NCBI GenBank assembly: GCA_964615285.1
Contig: CAZTND010000005.1
Location: 1 to 50,043, forward strand
Direction of reading: 5' to 3'
Origin: RGIG4074 sp964615285
GTDB lineage: Bacteria > Bacillota > Clostridia > Christensenellales > Borkfalkiaceae
Length of the DNA stretch: 50,043 nucleotides
Shown one piece after another: positions 23,002 through 31,992 of the stretch; position 1 is the first letter of the stretch, and the number at the start of each line of letters is the position of its first letter. The notes under the pieces are model-generated. The model saw nothing but the letters and a program-made list of their open reading frames with translations, had not been told where the DNA came from and did not search any database. Made by a program: the position numbers and the translations under genes.

Positions 23002-23391
23002 ATGAGAAAGGACGCAAGAGAGGCCGTGCTCAAAATTCTGTATTCGAGGAGCATCAATCCCGAAGAATCGGAGGGCTTGCAGCGGGCGCTGTGCCGCAAT
23101 CTTTCCGAAGAGGAGAGGAAGTTTGCCGGGCAGCTTTTGAGCGCGGTCGAGGAACACGCGGCGGACATCGTGCGGGTGATCGACGAAAACATCCGCAATT
23201 TCAAGGAGGACAGGCTCTTTCCCGTCGATCGCGCCGTTCTGACGATCGCCGTGGCGGAGATTTTGTATTTTGACGACATTCCGCCCGTCGTTTCGGTGAG
23301 CGAGGCGGTGGACATGGCGCAGAAATATTCGACGGAAAAGAGCGCAGATTTTGTGAACGGAGTACTTTCGGGAGTGATTGCAAATGTATAA
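23002..23391 (+). CDS. nusB: Transcription antitermination factor NusB
   Basis: A 129-residue RNA-binding helical protein that with NusE (S10) supports rRNA antitermination. The opening RKDAREAVLKILYSRS, the VDRAVLTIAVAEILYFDDIPPVVSVSEAVDMAQKYS block and the closing SADFVNGVLSGV are diagnostic. The stop overlaps the folD start by 8 bp. Confidence 0.96.
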   Translation: MRKDAREAVLKILYSRSINPEESEGLQRALCRNLSEEERKFAGQLLSAVEEHAADIVRVIDENIRNFKEDRLFPVDRAVLTIAVAEILYFDDIPPVVSVSEAVDMAQKYSTEKSADFVNGVLSGVIANV

Positions 23392-24232
23392 GATCATAGA
23401 CGGCAAAGCGTTGGCGGCAAAGATGCGCGCCGAACTCAAAAAAGAAGTGGAGAACTTCACCGCCGCCCACGGCGAAGTGGGGCTGGCGGTGGTGCTGGCG
23501 GGCAACGATCCCGCTTCGCAGGTGTATGTGCGCAACAAGATCAAGGCCTGTGCCGAAACGGGCATCCGTTCGCACGCCTTTTACCTGCCGGCGGACGTGA
23601 CGCAGGCGCAGATAGAGGAGCTTGTTTCTTCGCTCGCGGAGAACGAAAAGATACACGGCATTCTGGTGCAGCTTCCGCTGCCGGCGGGCATAGACGCCGA
23701 GAGGGTGCTCGGGCTCATTCCCTACGAAAAGGATGTGGACGGCTTCTCGGCGGAGAATATCGGCAAACTCGCCATGGGGCGGGAAGCGTTGGTCGCCTGT
23801 ACGCCCTACGGCGTCATGAAGATGCTGGAGAGCGAAAATATCCCCGTGCGGGGGAAAAACGCCGTCGTCATCGGCAGGAGCAACATCGTGGGCAAGCCCA
23901 TGGCGATGCTTCTGACCAATGCGGATGCGACGGTCACGCTCTGCCACAGCAAGACGCAAAACTTAAAGGAGATCTGCGCGCGGGCGGATATTCTGGTTGC
24001 CGCCATCGGCAGGGCGAAATTCGTCACAGCCAACATGGTCAAAGAGGGCGCAACGGTCATCGACGTGGGGATGGACCGCGACGAGAACGGCAAACTCTGC
24101 GGGGACGTGGATTTTGAAAACGTGAAGGAGAAAGCGGCTTACATTACCCCCGTTCCGGGCGGCGTCGGTCCCATGACCATCACCATGCTGATGCACAACG
24201 CTTTCATTGCAGCAAAGAGGAGCGTGAAATAG
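23384..24232 (+). CDS. folD: Bifunctional methylenetetrahydrofolate dehydrogenase/cyclohydrolase
   Basis: Interconverts 5,10-methylene-THF, methenyl-THF and 10-formyl-THF for one-carbon metabolism. The 282-residue protein has the catalytic YVRNKIKACAETGI stretch, ILVQLPLPAGID, the NAD(P)-binding GRSNIVGKPMAMLL and the C-terminal PVPGGVGPMTITML. The ATG at 23384, inside the end of nusB, matches homologues; a TTG at 23378 is too close to the ribosome site GGAG. Confidence 0.96.
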   Translation: MYKIIDGKALAAKMRAELKKEVENFTAAHGEVGLAVVLAGNDPASQVYVRNKIKACAETGIRSHAFYLPADVTQAQIEELVSSLAENEKIHGILVQLPLPAGIDAERVLGLIPYEKDVDGFSAENIGKLAMGREALVACTPYGVMKMLESENIPVRGKNAVVIGRSNIVGKPMAMLLTNADATVTLCHSKTQNLKEICARADILVAAIGRAKFVTANMVKEGATVIDVGMDRDENGKLCGDVDFENVKEKAAYITPVPGGVGPMTITMLMHNAFIAAKRSVK

Positions 24233-24233
24233 C

Positions 24234-25112
24234 TTGAACGGTTACGACTTGCAATACGCGGCCTATTTATCTGCATTCGAAGCGGCGCTGCAAAAGCACT
24301 GCGAAGGGCTTTCGGACAAGAGCCCGGTTCTCAAAGAGGCAATGGTGTACAGCGTGACTCTGGGCGGCAAGCGCATCCGCCCCGTTCTCATGCTCGCCGC
24401 CGCCGAAATGCTGGGCGTGCCGCAGGAGGAAGTCCTGCCGTTCGCCGTAGCCATCGAATTCATCCACACCTATTCCCTCATTCACGACGACCTGCCGGCG
24501 ATGGACAACGACGATTTCCGCCGGGGCAAGCCCTCCAACCACAAGGTGTTCGGGGAGGCGCAGGCGATCCTGGCGGGGGACGCTCTGCTGAATGCGGCGT
24601 ATGACCTCTGCTTTGCGCAGTGCTTCAAGGGGGAAAAATATGTGCGCGCCTCCAAATATCTGTGCGAAGCGGCGGGGGAAAACGGCATGATCGCCGGGCA
24701 GTCCGCCGACGTGCTCTGGGCGAACAAGACCGATTTTACGGAAGAGGAACTGCGTTTTATTTATGAATACAAGACGGGCAAACTCATCGTGGCGCCCGTG
24801 GCGATCGCCTCCATTCTCGCAGACGACCGCGGCTTTTTGGAATTGGAAGAATTCGGCGCGTCCCTCGGGCGGCTCTTTCAGCTCACCGACGATATTCTGG
24901 ATGTGACGGGCGATTTCGGCGAACTCGGCAAGACGGTCGGAAAGGACAAGGATGAAGGGAAACTGACCTGCGTCCGGTTGTACGGGCTGGAAAAGGCGGA
25001 GATCGAAGCCGATCTCTGCGCGGACGCCTGCCTGCTGTTCCTCGAACGGTTGGACTCGGATACGGCCTTTCTGAAGGAACTGGTGCACTTCGTGCGCGAG
25101 CGCAGAAAATAG
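24234..25112 (+). CDS. ispA: Farnesyl/geranyl diphosphate synthase
   Basis: A 292-residue all-helical prenyltransferase condensing IPP with allylic diphosphates. First Asp-rich motif in HDDLPAMDNDDFRRG, second in LTDDILDVTGD, and GGKRIRPVL binds diphosphate. The start appears to be TTG 24234, one base after the folD stop, with AAGAGGAG upstream at long spacing. It precedes dxs, so early isoprenoid steps are grouped. The usual exonuclease VII genes (xseA/xseB) between folD and ispA are absent. Confidence 0.94.
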   Translation: MNGYDLQYAAYLSAFEAALQKHCEGLSDKSPVLKEAMVYSVTLGGKRIRPVLMLAAAEMLGVPQEEVLPFAVAIEFIHTYSLIHDDLPAMDNDDFRRGKPSNHKVFGEAQAILAGDALLNAAYDLCFAQCFKGEKYVRASKYLCEAAGENGMIAGQSADVLWANKTDFTEEELRFIYEYKTGKLIVAPVAIASILADDRGFLELEEFGASLGRLFQLTDDILDVTGDFGELGKTVGKDKDEGKLTCVRLYGLEKAEIEADLCADACLLFLERLDSDTAFLKELVHFVRERRK

Positions 25113-25219
25113 GAAAGACAGAGAGAAAAATGAGGAAAAGGGAGAGCCCGTTCCGTTCTTCTTTCGGGGAGAAAGGGCAAGGAGCCGGAGAGAAAAATAC
25201 GAAGGGTAGGCGATAAGGA

Positions 25220-26935
25220 ATGCTTGAACGAATAGATGAGATCAACATAAAATCCCTGTCCGCGCAGGAGCGCGAACAGCTTTGCGAGGAACTTCGCCGC
25301 AAGATCATCGAGACGGTCACCGTCTGCGGCGGGCACCTCTCTTCCAATCTCGGCGCCGTCGAACTGACCGTGGGGATGTTCACCGTGTTCGATTTCCCGC
25401 GCGACAAAGTCATTTGGGACGTGGGGCACCAATGCTATGCCTATAAGCTGCTTTCGGGCAGATACGACCGCTTTTCCACCCTGCGCAAAAAGGGCGGGAT
25501 CTCGGGCTTTCCCAAACGGAAAGAGAGCGAATACGATTGTTACGACACGGGACACGCGGGCAACTCCGTTTCCGCCGCCATCGGGCTTGCCAAGGCGCGC
25601 GATCTGAAGAGAGAGGCGCACCGGGTGATCGCCGTCATCGGCGACGGTTCCTTCAACAACGGGCTCATCTACGAGGCGCTCAACAGTTTGTCCGTCCTGG
25701 GCGTCAGGATCCTCATCATCCTCAACGACAACGATATGTCCATTTCTCCCACGGTGGGCGGCACGCACGAACTCATGGCCCGGCAGAACGCGGACGAGGC
25801 TGAAAAAAAGAAGAATATTGCCCTGATCCAACAGTACGGCGTGCGCTATCTCGGCATCGTCAACGGCAACGATCTCGGCGACGTCACGGCGGCGCTCCGC
25901 GTGGCGGACAGGTTCCTCAAAGAGGGCAGCGTGCTTCTGCACATCAAGACCAAGAAAGGGGCGGGGTACGACTTTTGCGAGGAAAACCCCGTGGTGACGC
26001 ACGGCGTCGCGCCGAACGGTGCGGCGCGGGAACGGGAATATTCCCAGATTTTCGGAGAGAAAATGCCGGAGCTTGCGCAAAAGGATGAAAGGGTGGTCGC
26101 CGTGACGGCGGCGATGACCGACGCGCTGGGGCTGCGCCCTTTCTTTGAAAAGTATCCCGAACGGGCATTCGACGTGGGCATCTGCGAAGAGAATGCCGCG
26201 GTGCTCTGCGCCGCCATGGCGGCCGGCGGACTGAAGCCCTATTATGCCATCTATTCGACCTTTCTGCAGCGCGCCTTTGACGAGATCATTCACGACGTGA
26301 GCGCGCAGGACCTGCCCGTCACCTTCTGCATCGACCGCGGCGGCGTGTCGGGCGCGGACGGGGAGACGCACCAGGGCGTGTTCGACCTCTCCTATCTGTC
26401 CCTCATTCCGAATATCGCCATTGCCGTGCCCAAAGACGGGGACGAGTTTTCGGATATGCTCGATTTTTCCCTCACATACGGTCATCCGCTCGCCATCCGT
26501 TATCCGCGTTCGGCGCGCGCCTCTTTCGGCAGAAAGCGCAAAGTGGAGATCGGGACGTTTGAATATCTGACCGACAGGACGGACGCCGCGGTCACCGTTC
26601 TCGCCGCGGGCGAACGCGCCATTTCTCTGGCGTTTGAGCTGCGGGAAAGTACGGGGATTGATTTTGATATCATCAACGCCCGCTTCGTCAAACCGCTGGA
26701 CGAGAAATTGCTCGGAGAGATCCGTTCGCCGCGCATCATCACGATCGAGGACAATGTGCGGCTTGGAGGGCTGGGCGACCAGATCGACAGGTTTTTTCTG
26801 AATGCGGGCAAAGAAATTTTCAATTTTGCCTATTACGATCGGTTCATTCCGCAGGGCGGTATTTCCGAGTTGCAGGAAGAATACGGCTGGAACCGCGCAA
26901 AGATTTCCGCCTGCATTCTGAAAGAAAGCAGATGA
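25220..26935 (+). CDS. dxs: 1-deoxy-D-xylulose-5-phosphate synthase
   Basis: First enzyme of the MEP pathway; thiamine-diphosphate enzyme joining pyruvate and glyceraldehyde 3-phosphate. The 571 residues are somewhat shorter than the common 620-640, as in some clostridia. Visible are GGHLSSNLGAVELTV, GHQCYAYKLLSGR, the TPP/Mg motif GDGSFNNGLIYEALN, and the catalytic Glu segment CEENAAVLCAAMA, then the transketolase C-terminal domain. ATG 25220 follows AAGG. The stop overlaps tlyA by 4 bp. The 107-nt gap before it holds no gene I can support. Confidence 0.95.
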   Translation: MLERIDEINIKSLSAQEREQLCEELRRKIIETVTVCGGHLSSNLGAVELTVGMFTVFDFPRDKVIWDVGHQCYAYKLLSGRYDRFSTLRKKGGISGFPKRKESEYDCYDTGHAGNSVSAAIGLAKARDLKREAHRVIAVIGDGSFNNGLIYEALNSLSVLGVRILIILNDNDMSISPTVGGTHELMARQNADEAEKKKNIALIQQYGVRYLGIVNGNDLGDVTAALRVADRFLKEGSVLLHIKTKKGAGYDFCEENPVVTHGVAPNGAAREREYSQIFGEKMPELAQKDERVVAVTAAMTDALGLRPFFEKYPERAFDVGICEENAAVLCAAMAAGGLKPYYAIYSTFLQRAFDEIIHDVSAQDLPVTFCIDRGGVSGADGETHQGVFDLSYLSLIPNIAIAVPKDGDEFSDMLDFSLTYGHPLAIRYPRSARASFGRKRKVEIGTFEYLTDRTDAAVTVLAAGERAISLAFELRESTGIDFDIINARFVKPLDEKLLGEIRSPRIITIEDNVRLGGLGDQIDRFFLNAGKEIFNFAYYDRFIPQGGISELQEEYGWNRAKISACILKESR

Positions 26936-27702
26936 GGGCGGACAAGTACTGCGCGGCAAAATACGGTTCGCGCACCAAGGCGGCGCAGGCGATAGCGCGG
27001 GGCGAAGTGCTTGTCAACGGCAGGACCGTCCGCCCGTCCGACGGGATCTCGGACGGAGACCGGGTGGAATACGCCGTTTCCGCGGAGCGGTATGTCTCCA
27101 ACGGCGGATACAAACTTTCGCGCGCGGTCAGGGCGTTCGGTCTGGACGTAGCCGGACGGGTCTTTGCGGACATCGGCGCCAGCACGGGCGGCTTTACGGA
27201 TTGCCTTCTGCAAAACGGCGCAAAGCGCGTCTATTGCGTGGATGTCGGCGAAAGCCTGCTCGCCCCGTCTCTGCGCGGGGATGAACGGATCGTCAACATG
27301 GAAAACGTCAACGCGCGCTTTTTGAAGCGGGGAGATTTTCCCGAACCGCTCGACGGCGCGGTCATCGACGTGAGTTTCATTTCACTTGCATATATTCTGC
27401 CCGTGCTGCGCGATATAGTGGCGCCGCACGGCATTATCCTTGCGCTGATCAAGCCGCAGTTCGAGTGCGAAAACAAGAGGCAGCTCTCCAAGAGCGGCAT
27501 CGTGACCGATCCGAAACGGCGGCAGAAGATCGTGGAAAAAATATACGACGCCTGTGTCGAAAACGGGTTGTATCCCCGGGATCTGATCAATGCGCCCCTG
27601 CGGGAGAAGAAAAACGTCGAATATATCATCCTGCTCGGCAGGGAGAAGGAACAGACCGCCGACAGGGAGACCATCGGCGAAAAAGCCGCCGAGCTCTTGT
27701 GA
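26932..27702 (+). CDS. tlyA: TlyA-family rRNA 2'-O-methyltransferase
   Basis: A 256-residue protein with an N-terminal S4 RNA-binding domain (about 1-60, RADKYCAAKYGSRTKAAQAI) and a C-terminal FtsJ/RrmJ-like methyltransferase domain (SAM motif ADIGASTGGFTDCLL, then DVSFISLAYILP). In other bacteria TlyA 2'-O-methylates 16S and/or 23S rRNA cytidines; older annotations call it hemolysin. The position after dxs and before nadK-argR-recN is the usual Firmicute order. ATGA overlap with dxs. Confidence 0.93.
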   Translation: MRADKYCAAKYGSRTKAAQAIARGEVLVNGRTVRPSDGISDGDRVEYAVSAERYVSNGGYKLSRAVRAFGLDVAGRVFADIGASTGGFTDCLLQNGAKRVYCVDVGESLLAPSLRGDERIVNMENVNARFLKRGDFPEPLDGAVIDVSFISLAYILPVLRDIVAPHGIILALIKPQFECENKRQLSKSGIVTDPKRRQKIVEKIYDACVENGLYPRDLINAPLREKKNVEYIILLGREKEQTADRETIGEKAAELL

Positions 27703-27740
27703 GTTTTTTTGGCGGCAGCGGAAAAAGACGGAAGACAGCT

Positions 27741-28538
27741 ATGAGAATCGGAATCCTCTACAAAAAAGAAAAGGTCAGGGACGGGAACGTCGTTCCCGCG
27801 CTGGTCGGAAAATTCCGCGCCCGCGGCAACGAAGTAAAAGTGATGCATACGGGGGCGGAACTGCACGGCATCGACTGTGCGGTCGTTCTCGGCGGCGACG
27901 GTGCGCTCCTGCACGCCGCGGTCATCGCGGGGCAGCAGCACATCAAAATCGTCGGCGTGAATTACGGCAATCTCGGCTTTCTCTCCGAATTTGAAGCGGC
28001 CGAAACGGGCAAAGTCGTCGATCTCGTCTGCGGCAGGCACACCGTCCTTTCCCGCAGCGTGCTGAAAATTTCATTGAACGGCAAGACCGTCTATGCGCTG
28101 AATGAGACCGTTCTGCAGCGCGATTATACCCGTTCCTGCGGGCATCAGGTGGCGCGTTTCGGACTCGTTTTCAACGGGGAAAAGATACAGGATTACGTCG
28201 CGGACGGACTGACGATCGCCACGCCGACCGGTTCGACGGCATATTCCCTGTCCGCGGGCGGGTGCATTCTGTCGCCCGACGTGCAGGCTTTCATCGTCAC
28301 GCCCATCTGCGCCATGGGGCTCGGGACGCGCCCGCTGGTCGTTTCGGATACGGGGCGTTTTTCCTTCGACCTTTCGGCGGAAAAAGAAAATCTGAAACTG
28401 ATCGCCGACGGCCGGCCGATCGGCACGGTCACTTCGGACAGCCATGTCACCATCGAGAAGGCGCCCTTCACCGCCGATTTCATCACGCGCGACGTCAATC
28501 GGCTGTTTCAGGCGGTCAATCGAAAACTTTCGGGATAA
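27741..28538 (+). CDS. nadK: NAD kinase
   Basis: Phosphorylates NAD to NADP in the cytosol. The 265-residue protein has the catalytic GGDGA (family GGDGT, here with Ala), the NYGNLGFLSEFE stretch, NETVLQRD and DGLTIATPTGSTAYSLSAGG. I chose ATG 27741, which matches the family N-terminus; the open frame further upstream lies within tlyA. Part of the tlyA-nadK-argR-recN run. Confidence 0.95.
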   Translation: MRIGILYKKEKVRDGNVVPALVGKFRARGNEVKVMHTGAELHGIDCAVVLGGDGALLHAAVIAGQQHIKIVGVNYGNLGFLSEFEAAETGKVVDLVCGRHTVLSRSVLKISLNGKTVYALNETVLQRDYTRSCGHQVARFGLVFNGEKIQDYVADGLTIATPTGSTAYSLSAGGCILSPDVQAFIVTPICAMGLGTRPLVVSDTGRFSFDLSAEKENLKLIADGRPIGTVTSDSHVTIEKAPFTADFITRDVNRLFQAVNRKLSG

Positions 28539-28570
28539 TATAATGTTCGACGGCAAAAGGGGGAAAAGAA

Positions 28571-29026
28571 ATGCTACGGGAAGAGAGACAGGCGAAAATA
28601 CTTGAGATCATCGCCGCACAGGAAATAGAGACGCAGGAAGAACTTTGTAAAGCGCTGAACAAGGCAAATTACCCCGTTACGCAGGCAACCGTTTCGCGGG
28701 ACATCAAGAGCCTGCATCTCTTCAAGGTCAGCGGCGTGCGCAAGAAATACAGATATTCCTATCTGAAAGACAGCGCCGCGGAGATCCTGCCCGGAAAGTT
28801 CAGGAACCTCTTCAAAGAGAGCGTGCTCAGCGTGCGCTGCGCCTGCAACCTGGTGGTCATCAAGACCCTTTCGGGCAATGCCTCCAATGCGGGGCTGGTA
28901 TTGGACGAACTCAACTTCGAGGAGGTCGTCGGCACGGTCGCGGGGGACGATACCCTCTTTGCCGCCTGTACGGACGAGGCGTCCGCCTTGAAGATCATGG
29001 AAAAACTCAACGGGATATTGAAGTGA
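28571..29026 (+). CDS. argR: Arginine repressor ArgR
   Basis: A 151-residue transcription factor. The N-terminal winged helix contains the recognition segment ATVSRDIKSLHL (about 37-48); the C-terminal oligomerisation and arginine-binding domain contains VAGDDTLFAAC. It represses arginine synthesis and activates catabolism in relatives; its targets here are not in the window. A TATAAT (28539-28544) just upstream may give some independent transcription, though the -35 is weak. Ribosome site AAGGGGG. Confidence 0.95.
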   Translation: MLREERQAKILEIIAAQEIETQEELCKALNKANYPVTQATVSRDIKSLHLFKVSGVRKKYRYSYLKDSAAEILPGKFRNLFKESVLSVRCACNLVVIKTLSGNASNAGLVLDELNFEEVVGTVAGDDTLFAACTDEASALKIMEKLNGILK

Positions 29027-29030
29027 AAAT

Positions 29031-30731
29031 ATGCTCAACAGGCTGAACATACACAATGTCGCCTTGATAGACGAGGCGGAAATCGAATTTTGCGCGGGGC
29101 TCAACGTGCTCTCGGGCGAAACGGGTGCGGGTAAATCGGTCATTCTCGATTCCGTCAATTTCGTGCTGGGAGCCAAAGCGGATAAGTCCATGATCCGCCA
29201 CGGAGAGGAAGAGTGTTCGGTGAGCGCGGAATTTGATATAGCGGGCAACAATGCCGTCCGCCGTGAATTGGCCGATATGGAGATGGAAGAGGACGATTTG
29301 CTCGTCGTCAACCGTAAATTTACCGCGGAAGGGCGTTCGTCCATCCGCATCAACGGCATGCCTGCCAACGCCGCCATGCTGCGGCGGCTCACCGCCCACC
29401 TTGTGGACGTCCACGGCCAGAGCGAACATTTTTTCCTCCTGAAGGAATCCAATCAGCTCAAGGTCCTGGACGACGCGGCGGGGGAACCGCTCGCTGTGCT
29501 GAAAGGCCGTTTATCGGACAAGACGGCGGCGCTGCGGGAGTGCAAAAAAAGACTGGAGGCGCTGGGCGCCGACGATGCCGAACGCAGCCGCCGCGCCGAT
29601 ATTCTTTCCTTTCAGATCGAAGAGATCGAAAACGCCGATCTGAAGGAGGGGGAAGAGGAGGAACTTTTGGCAAAACGCGCCAAGATGAACGCCGTGGAAA
29701 AGATCCTTGCCGCGCTGCAGGAGGCGGAGCAGGCGCTTTCCGCCGACGGCGGGGGAACGGATGCCATCCGCGCCGCGGCAAAGTCGGTCGGGACGGTCGC
29801 CGCGCTTGATCGAGCGTACAGTGAGATCGGCGAACGGCTGGAGAATTTACAGGCGGAAGCGGAGGATATCGCCGAAACGTTGACTTCTCTCGGCGAAGAG
29901 CTCTATTTTGACGAAAACGAACGGGCGGCAACGGAAAATCGCCTGGACGAACTCAAGCGGCTGAAACGGAAATACGGACAGGACGTCAAAGAGATCTTTT
30001 CCTTTCTGGAGAGGGCAAAGGCCGAATATGAAATGCTGGCAGGGGGCGCGGAGGAAGCCGAAAAGATCAAAGAAAAATTGTCGGTCTGCCGCGGGGAGAT
30101 CTATTCTCTCTGCCGCGAAATGACCGCGCTGCGGAAGAAGGCAGCGGACGGGTTCACGCAAAGGGTGGTGAAAGAGCTGAAGACTCTGAATATTCCCTCC
30201 GCGCGCTTTGAAACGGAGTTTGCGGAATACGGCGAAGCGGACGCGGACAGGGCGACGGCGAACGGGTTGGACGAAGTGCGCTTTCTCTTTTCCGCCAACG
30301 CGGGCGAGCCGCTCAAGCCCCTCTCCAGGATCATCAGCGGGGGAGAAATGAGCCGCTTCATGCTCGCCGTCAAGACGCAGCTTTCGGCGGTCAACGGCAT
30401 CTCCACGTATATTTTCGACGAGATAGACGCGGGCATATCGGGCAAGACGGCCAGGATCGTCGCCGAAAAGTTTGCCGCGATCGCACAGAATACGCAGGTC
30501 ATCGCCGTTTCCCACCTCGCGCAGATCGTCTGCATGGCGGACCGGGATTTTCTCATCCGCAAGGAAGAGGACGGCGGCAGGACGCGGACGCGCGTGCTGC
30601 GATTGACGGAGGACGAGCGGGTGGCGGAGCTCGTGCGCCTTTTGGGCGGCGATGCGGAAAGTGAATTTGCCGAAAAACATGCGAAAGAATTGATAGAGTC
30701 TGCCAAAAACTACAAAAATATACTTTCGTAA
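29031..30731 (+). CDS. recN: DNA repair protein RecN
   Basis: A 566-residue SMC-like ATPase acting early in double-strand break repair. Walker A GETGAGKS (29-36), coiled-coil arms rich in Glu/Lys/Ala (about 150-360), signature SRIISGGEMSRFMLAVK, Walker B YIFDEIDAGISG and the conserved AVSHLAQIV. Length and order argR-recN-spoIVB are standard for Firmicutes. It starts 4 nt after the argR stop. Confidence 0.96.
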   Translation: MLNRLNIHNVALIDEAEIEFCAGLNVLSGETGAGKSVILDSVNFVLGAKADKSMIRHGEEECSVSAEFDIAGNNAVRRELADMEMEEDDLLVVNRKFTAEGRSSIRINGMPANAAMLRRLTAHLVDVHGQSEHFFLLKESNQLKVLDDAAGEPLAVLKGRLSDKTAALRECKKRLEALGADDAERSRRADILSFQIEEIENADLKEGEEEELLAKRAKMNAVEKILAALQEAEQALSADGGGTDAIRAAAKSVGTVAALDRAYSEIGERLENLQAEAEDIAETLTSLGEELYFDENERAATENRLDELKRLKRKYGQDVKEIFSFLERAKAEYEMLAGGAEEAEKIKEKLSVCRGEIYSLCREMTALRKKAADGFTQRVVKELKTLNIPSARFETEFAEYGEADADRATANGLDEVRFLFSANAGEPLKPLSRIISGGEMSRFMLAVKTQLSAVNGISTYIFDEIDAGISGKTARIVAEKFAAIAQNTQVIAVSHLAQIVCMADRDFLIRKEEDGGRTRTRVLRLTEDERVAELVRLLGGDAESEFAEKHAKELIESAKNYKNILS

Positions 30732-30795
30732 AAGCGGGCATAAGAGAATAACGTACGGAAGGTTTGCGCAAATTAGCTCTTGTTGAGGAGTAATT

Positions 30796-31812
30796 ATGCG
30801 CAAATTTTCTTATTTCCTTTTGAATTGCATCTTCGTCCTTTCTCTGCTCATCACGGGGCTGAGCGCGGGCGGTGTTACGGCGGCAGCCCAGACGAGAAGC
30901 GTCTATCTGGGGGGGAATGCCGCCGGATTTTTATTGAGCATGGGCGGCGTACAGGTCATTGCCGTCAGTGAAGTCAGGACGGAAGAGGGAACGGCGACGC
31001 CCGCGAAGGACGCGGGATTGAAGAGCGGCGACCTCATCACCGCGGTCGGCGGCGTGGAGATCGACGACGCAAACGGGCTGAATGAAACGCTGAATGCCGC
31101 GGGCGGCAAAAAAGTCGCGCTGACGCTGCAGCGGGACGGGGCAGAACGGGAAATTTCGGTCGATCCCGTAAAGGATGTTTCCACGGGGAAATACAAGATA
31201 GGAGTGCTTGTCCGCGACACGCTTTCCGGCATCGGTACGGTCACATATCTCGACAGGGAAAACGGAAGGTTCGGCGCGCTCGGCCACGCCGTCTGCGACG
31301 AGAACAACAATATGCTGCGCATATCGAACGGAAAAGTTTATAACTGCAGCATCGTTTCCGTGACCAAGGGTGTGCGCGGCAAAGCGGGGGAACTCAAGGG
31401 GATATTTGTCGGCGAAAACGGCGTGGGGATTTCGGATAAGATATGCGATTGCGGGCTGTACGGCACGCTCAGCGGCAACATCGATTATTCCGGGTATCAG
31501 AAAGTGGAGATCGCGCCGCTTGCCGAGGCGCACATGGGCGAAGCGTATATTTATACCACCGTCGACGGCCTCGTCCCCGCTCAATATTCCGTTTCCATCG
31601 TCAAAGTGGATGAAAACAACAAGGAAAACAAGAATTTCGTCATCAAGATCACGGATGCAGAACTCATTGCGCATACGGGCGGCATCGTGCAGGGCATGTC
31701 CGGCAGTCCCATCGTGCAGGACGGAAAACTCATCGGCGCGGTCACGCATGTCTTTTTGAACGATCCGACCAGGGGGTACGGCATCGGGATCGAGAAGATG
31801 CTGGACAATTAA
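30796..31812 (+). CDS. spoIVB: SpoIVB peptidase (sigma-K checkpoint protease)
   Basis: A forespore-secreted serine peptidase (family S55) that signals sigma-K activation in the mother cell. The 338 residues comprise an N-terminal signal/anchor (about 7-33), a PDZ domain (about 55-118; GLKSGDLITAVGGVEI) and the peptidase domain with the His in GALGHAV and the catalytic Ser in GMSGSPIV. ATG 30796 follows TTGAGGAG. The sequence GCGCAAATT occurs both 20-30 nt before and across the start codon. spo0A, its usual downstream neighbour, is absent here. Confidence 0.94.
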   Translation: MRKFSYFLLNCIFVLSLLITGLSAGGVTAAAQTRSVYLGGNAAGFLLSMGGVQVIAVSEVRTEEGTATPAKDAGLKSGDLITAVGGVEIDDANGLNETLNAAGGKKVALTLQRDGAEREISVDPVKDVSTGKYKIGVLVRDTLSGIGTVTYLDRENGRFGALGHAVCDENNNMLRISNGKVYNCSIVSVTKGVRGKAGELKGIFVGENGVGISDKICDCGLYGTLSGNIDYSGYQKVEIAPLAEAHMGEAYIYTTVDGLVPAQYSVSIVKVDENNKENKNFVIKITDAELIAHTGGIVQGMSGSPIVQDGKLIGAVTHVFLNDPTRGYGIGIEKMLDN

Positions 31813-31848
31813 AATCAATATTAAAATCAATTAAAATCTGTATTTTGG

Positions 31849-31881
31849 TATCGCTGCAAGGTAATATGCGGCGATATTTTT
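31849..31881 (+). terminator. Intrinsic terminator after spoIVB
   Basis: TATCGCTGC (31849-31857) pairs with GCGGCGATA (31868-31876; one G-U), followed by T5. Confidence 0.82.
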
Positions 31882-31992
31882 AATTTACGATGTACTATGT
31901 TTAACATAATATAATAAAAAATCGGATAAAAATTGCGAAAAAGAGCGAATTTCCGAATAATCGGATGGAAAAAGAAGAAAACTGAGGATATG

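Noticed and set aside
25113..25219. Small xseB-like gene between ispA and dxs
   Set aside because: The only frame with a start (25130) encodes about 24 basic residues with no similarity to exonuclease VII small subunit.
24878..26959. 693-codon open frame on the minus strand
   Set aside because: Antisense to dxs and ispA; no motif, low-complexity His/Arg/Val content.
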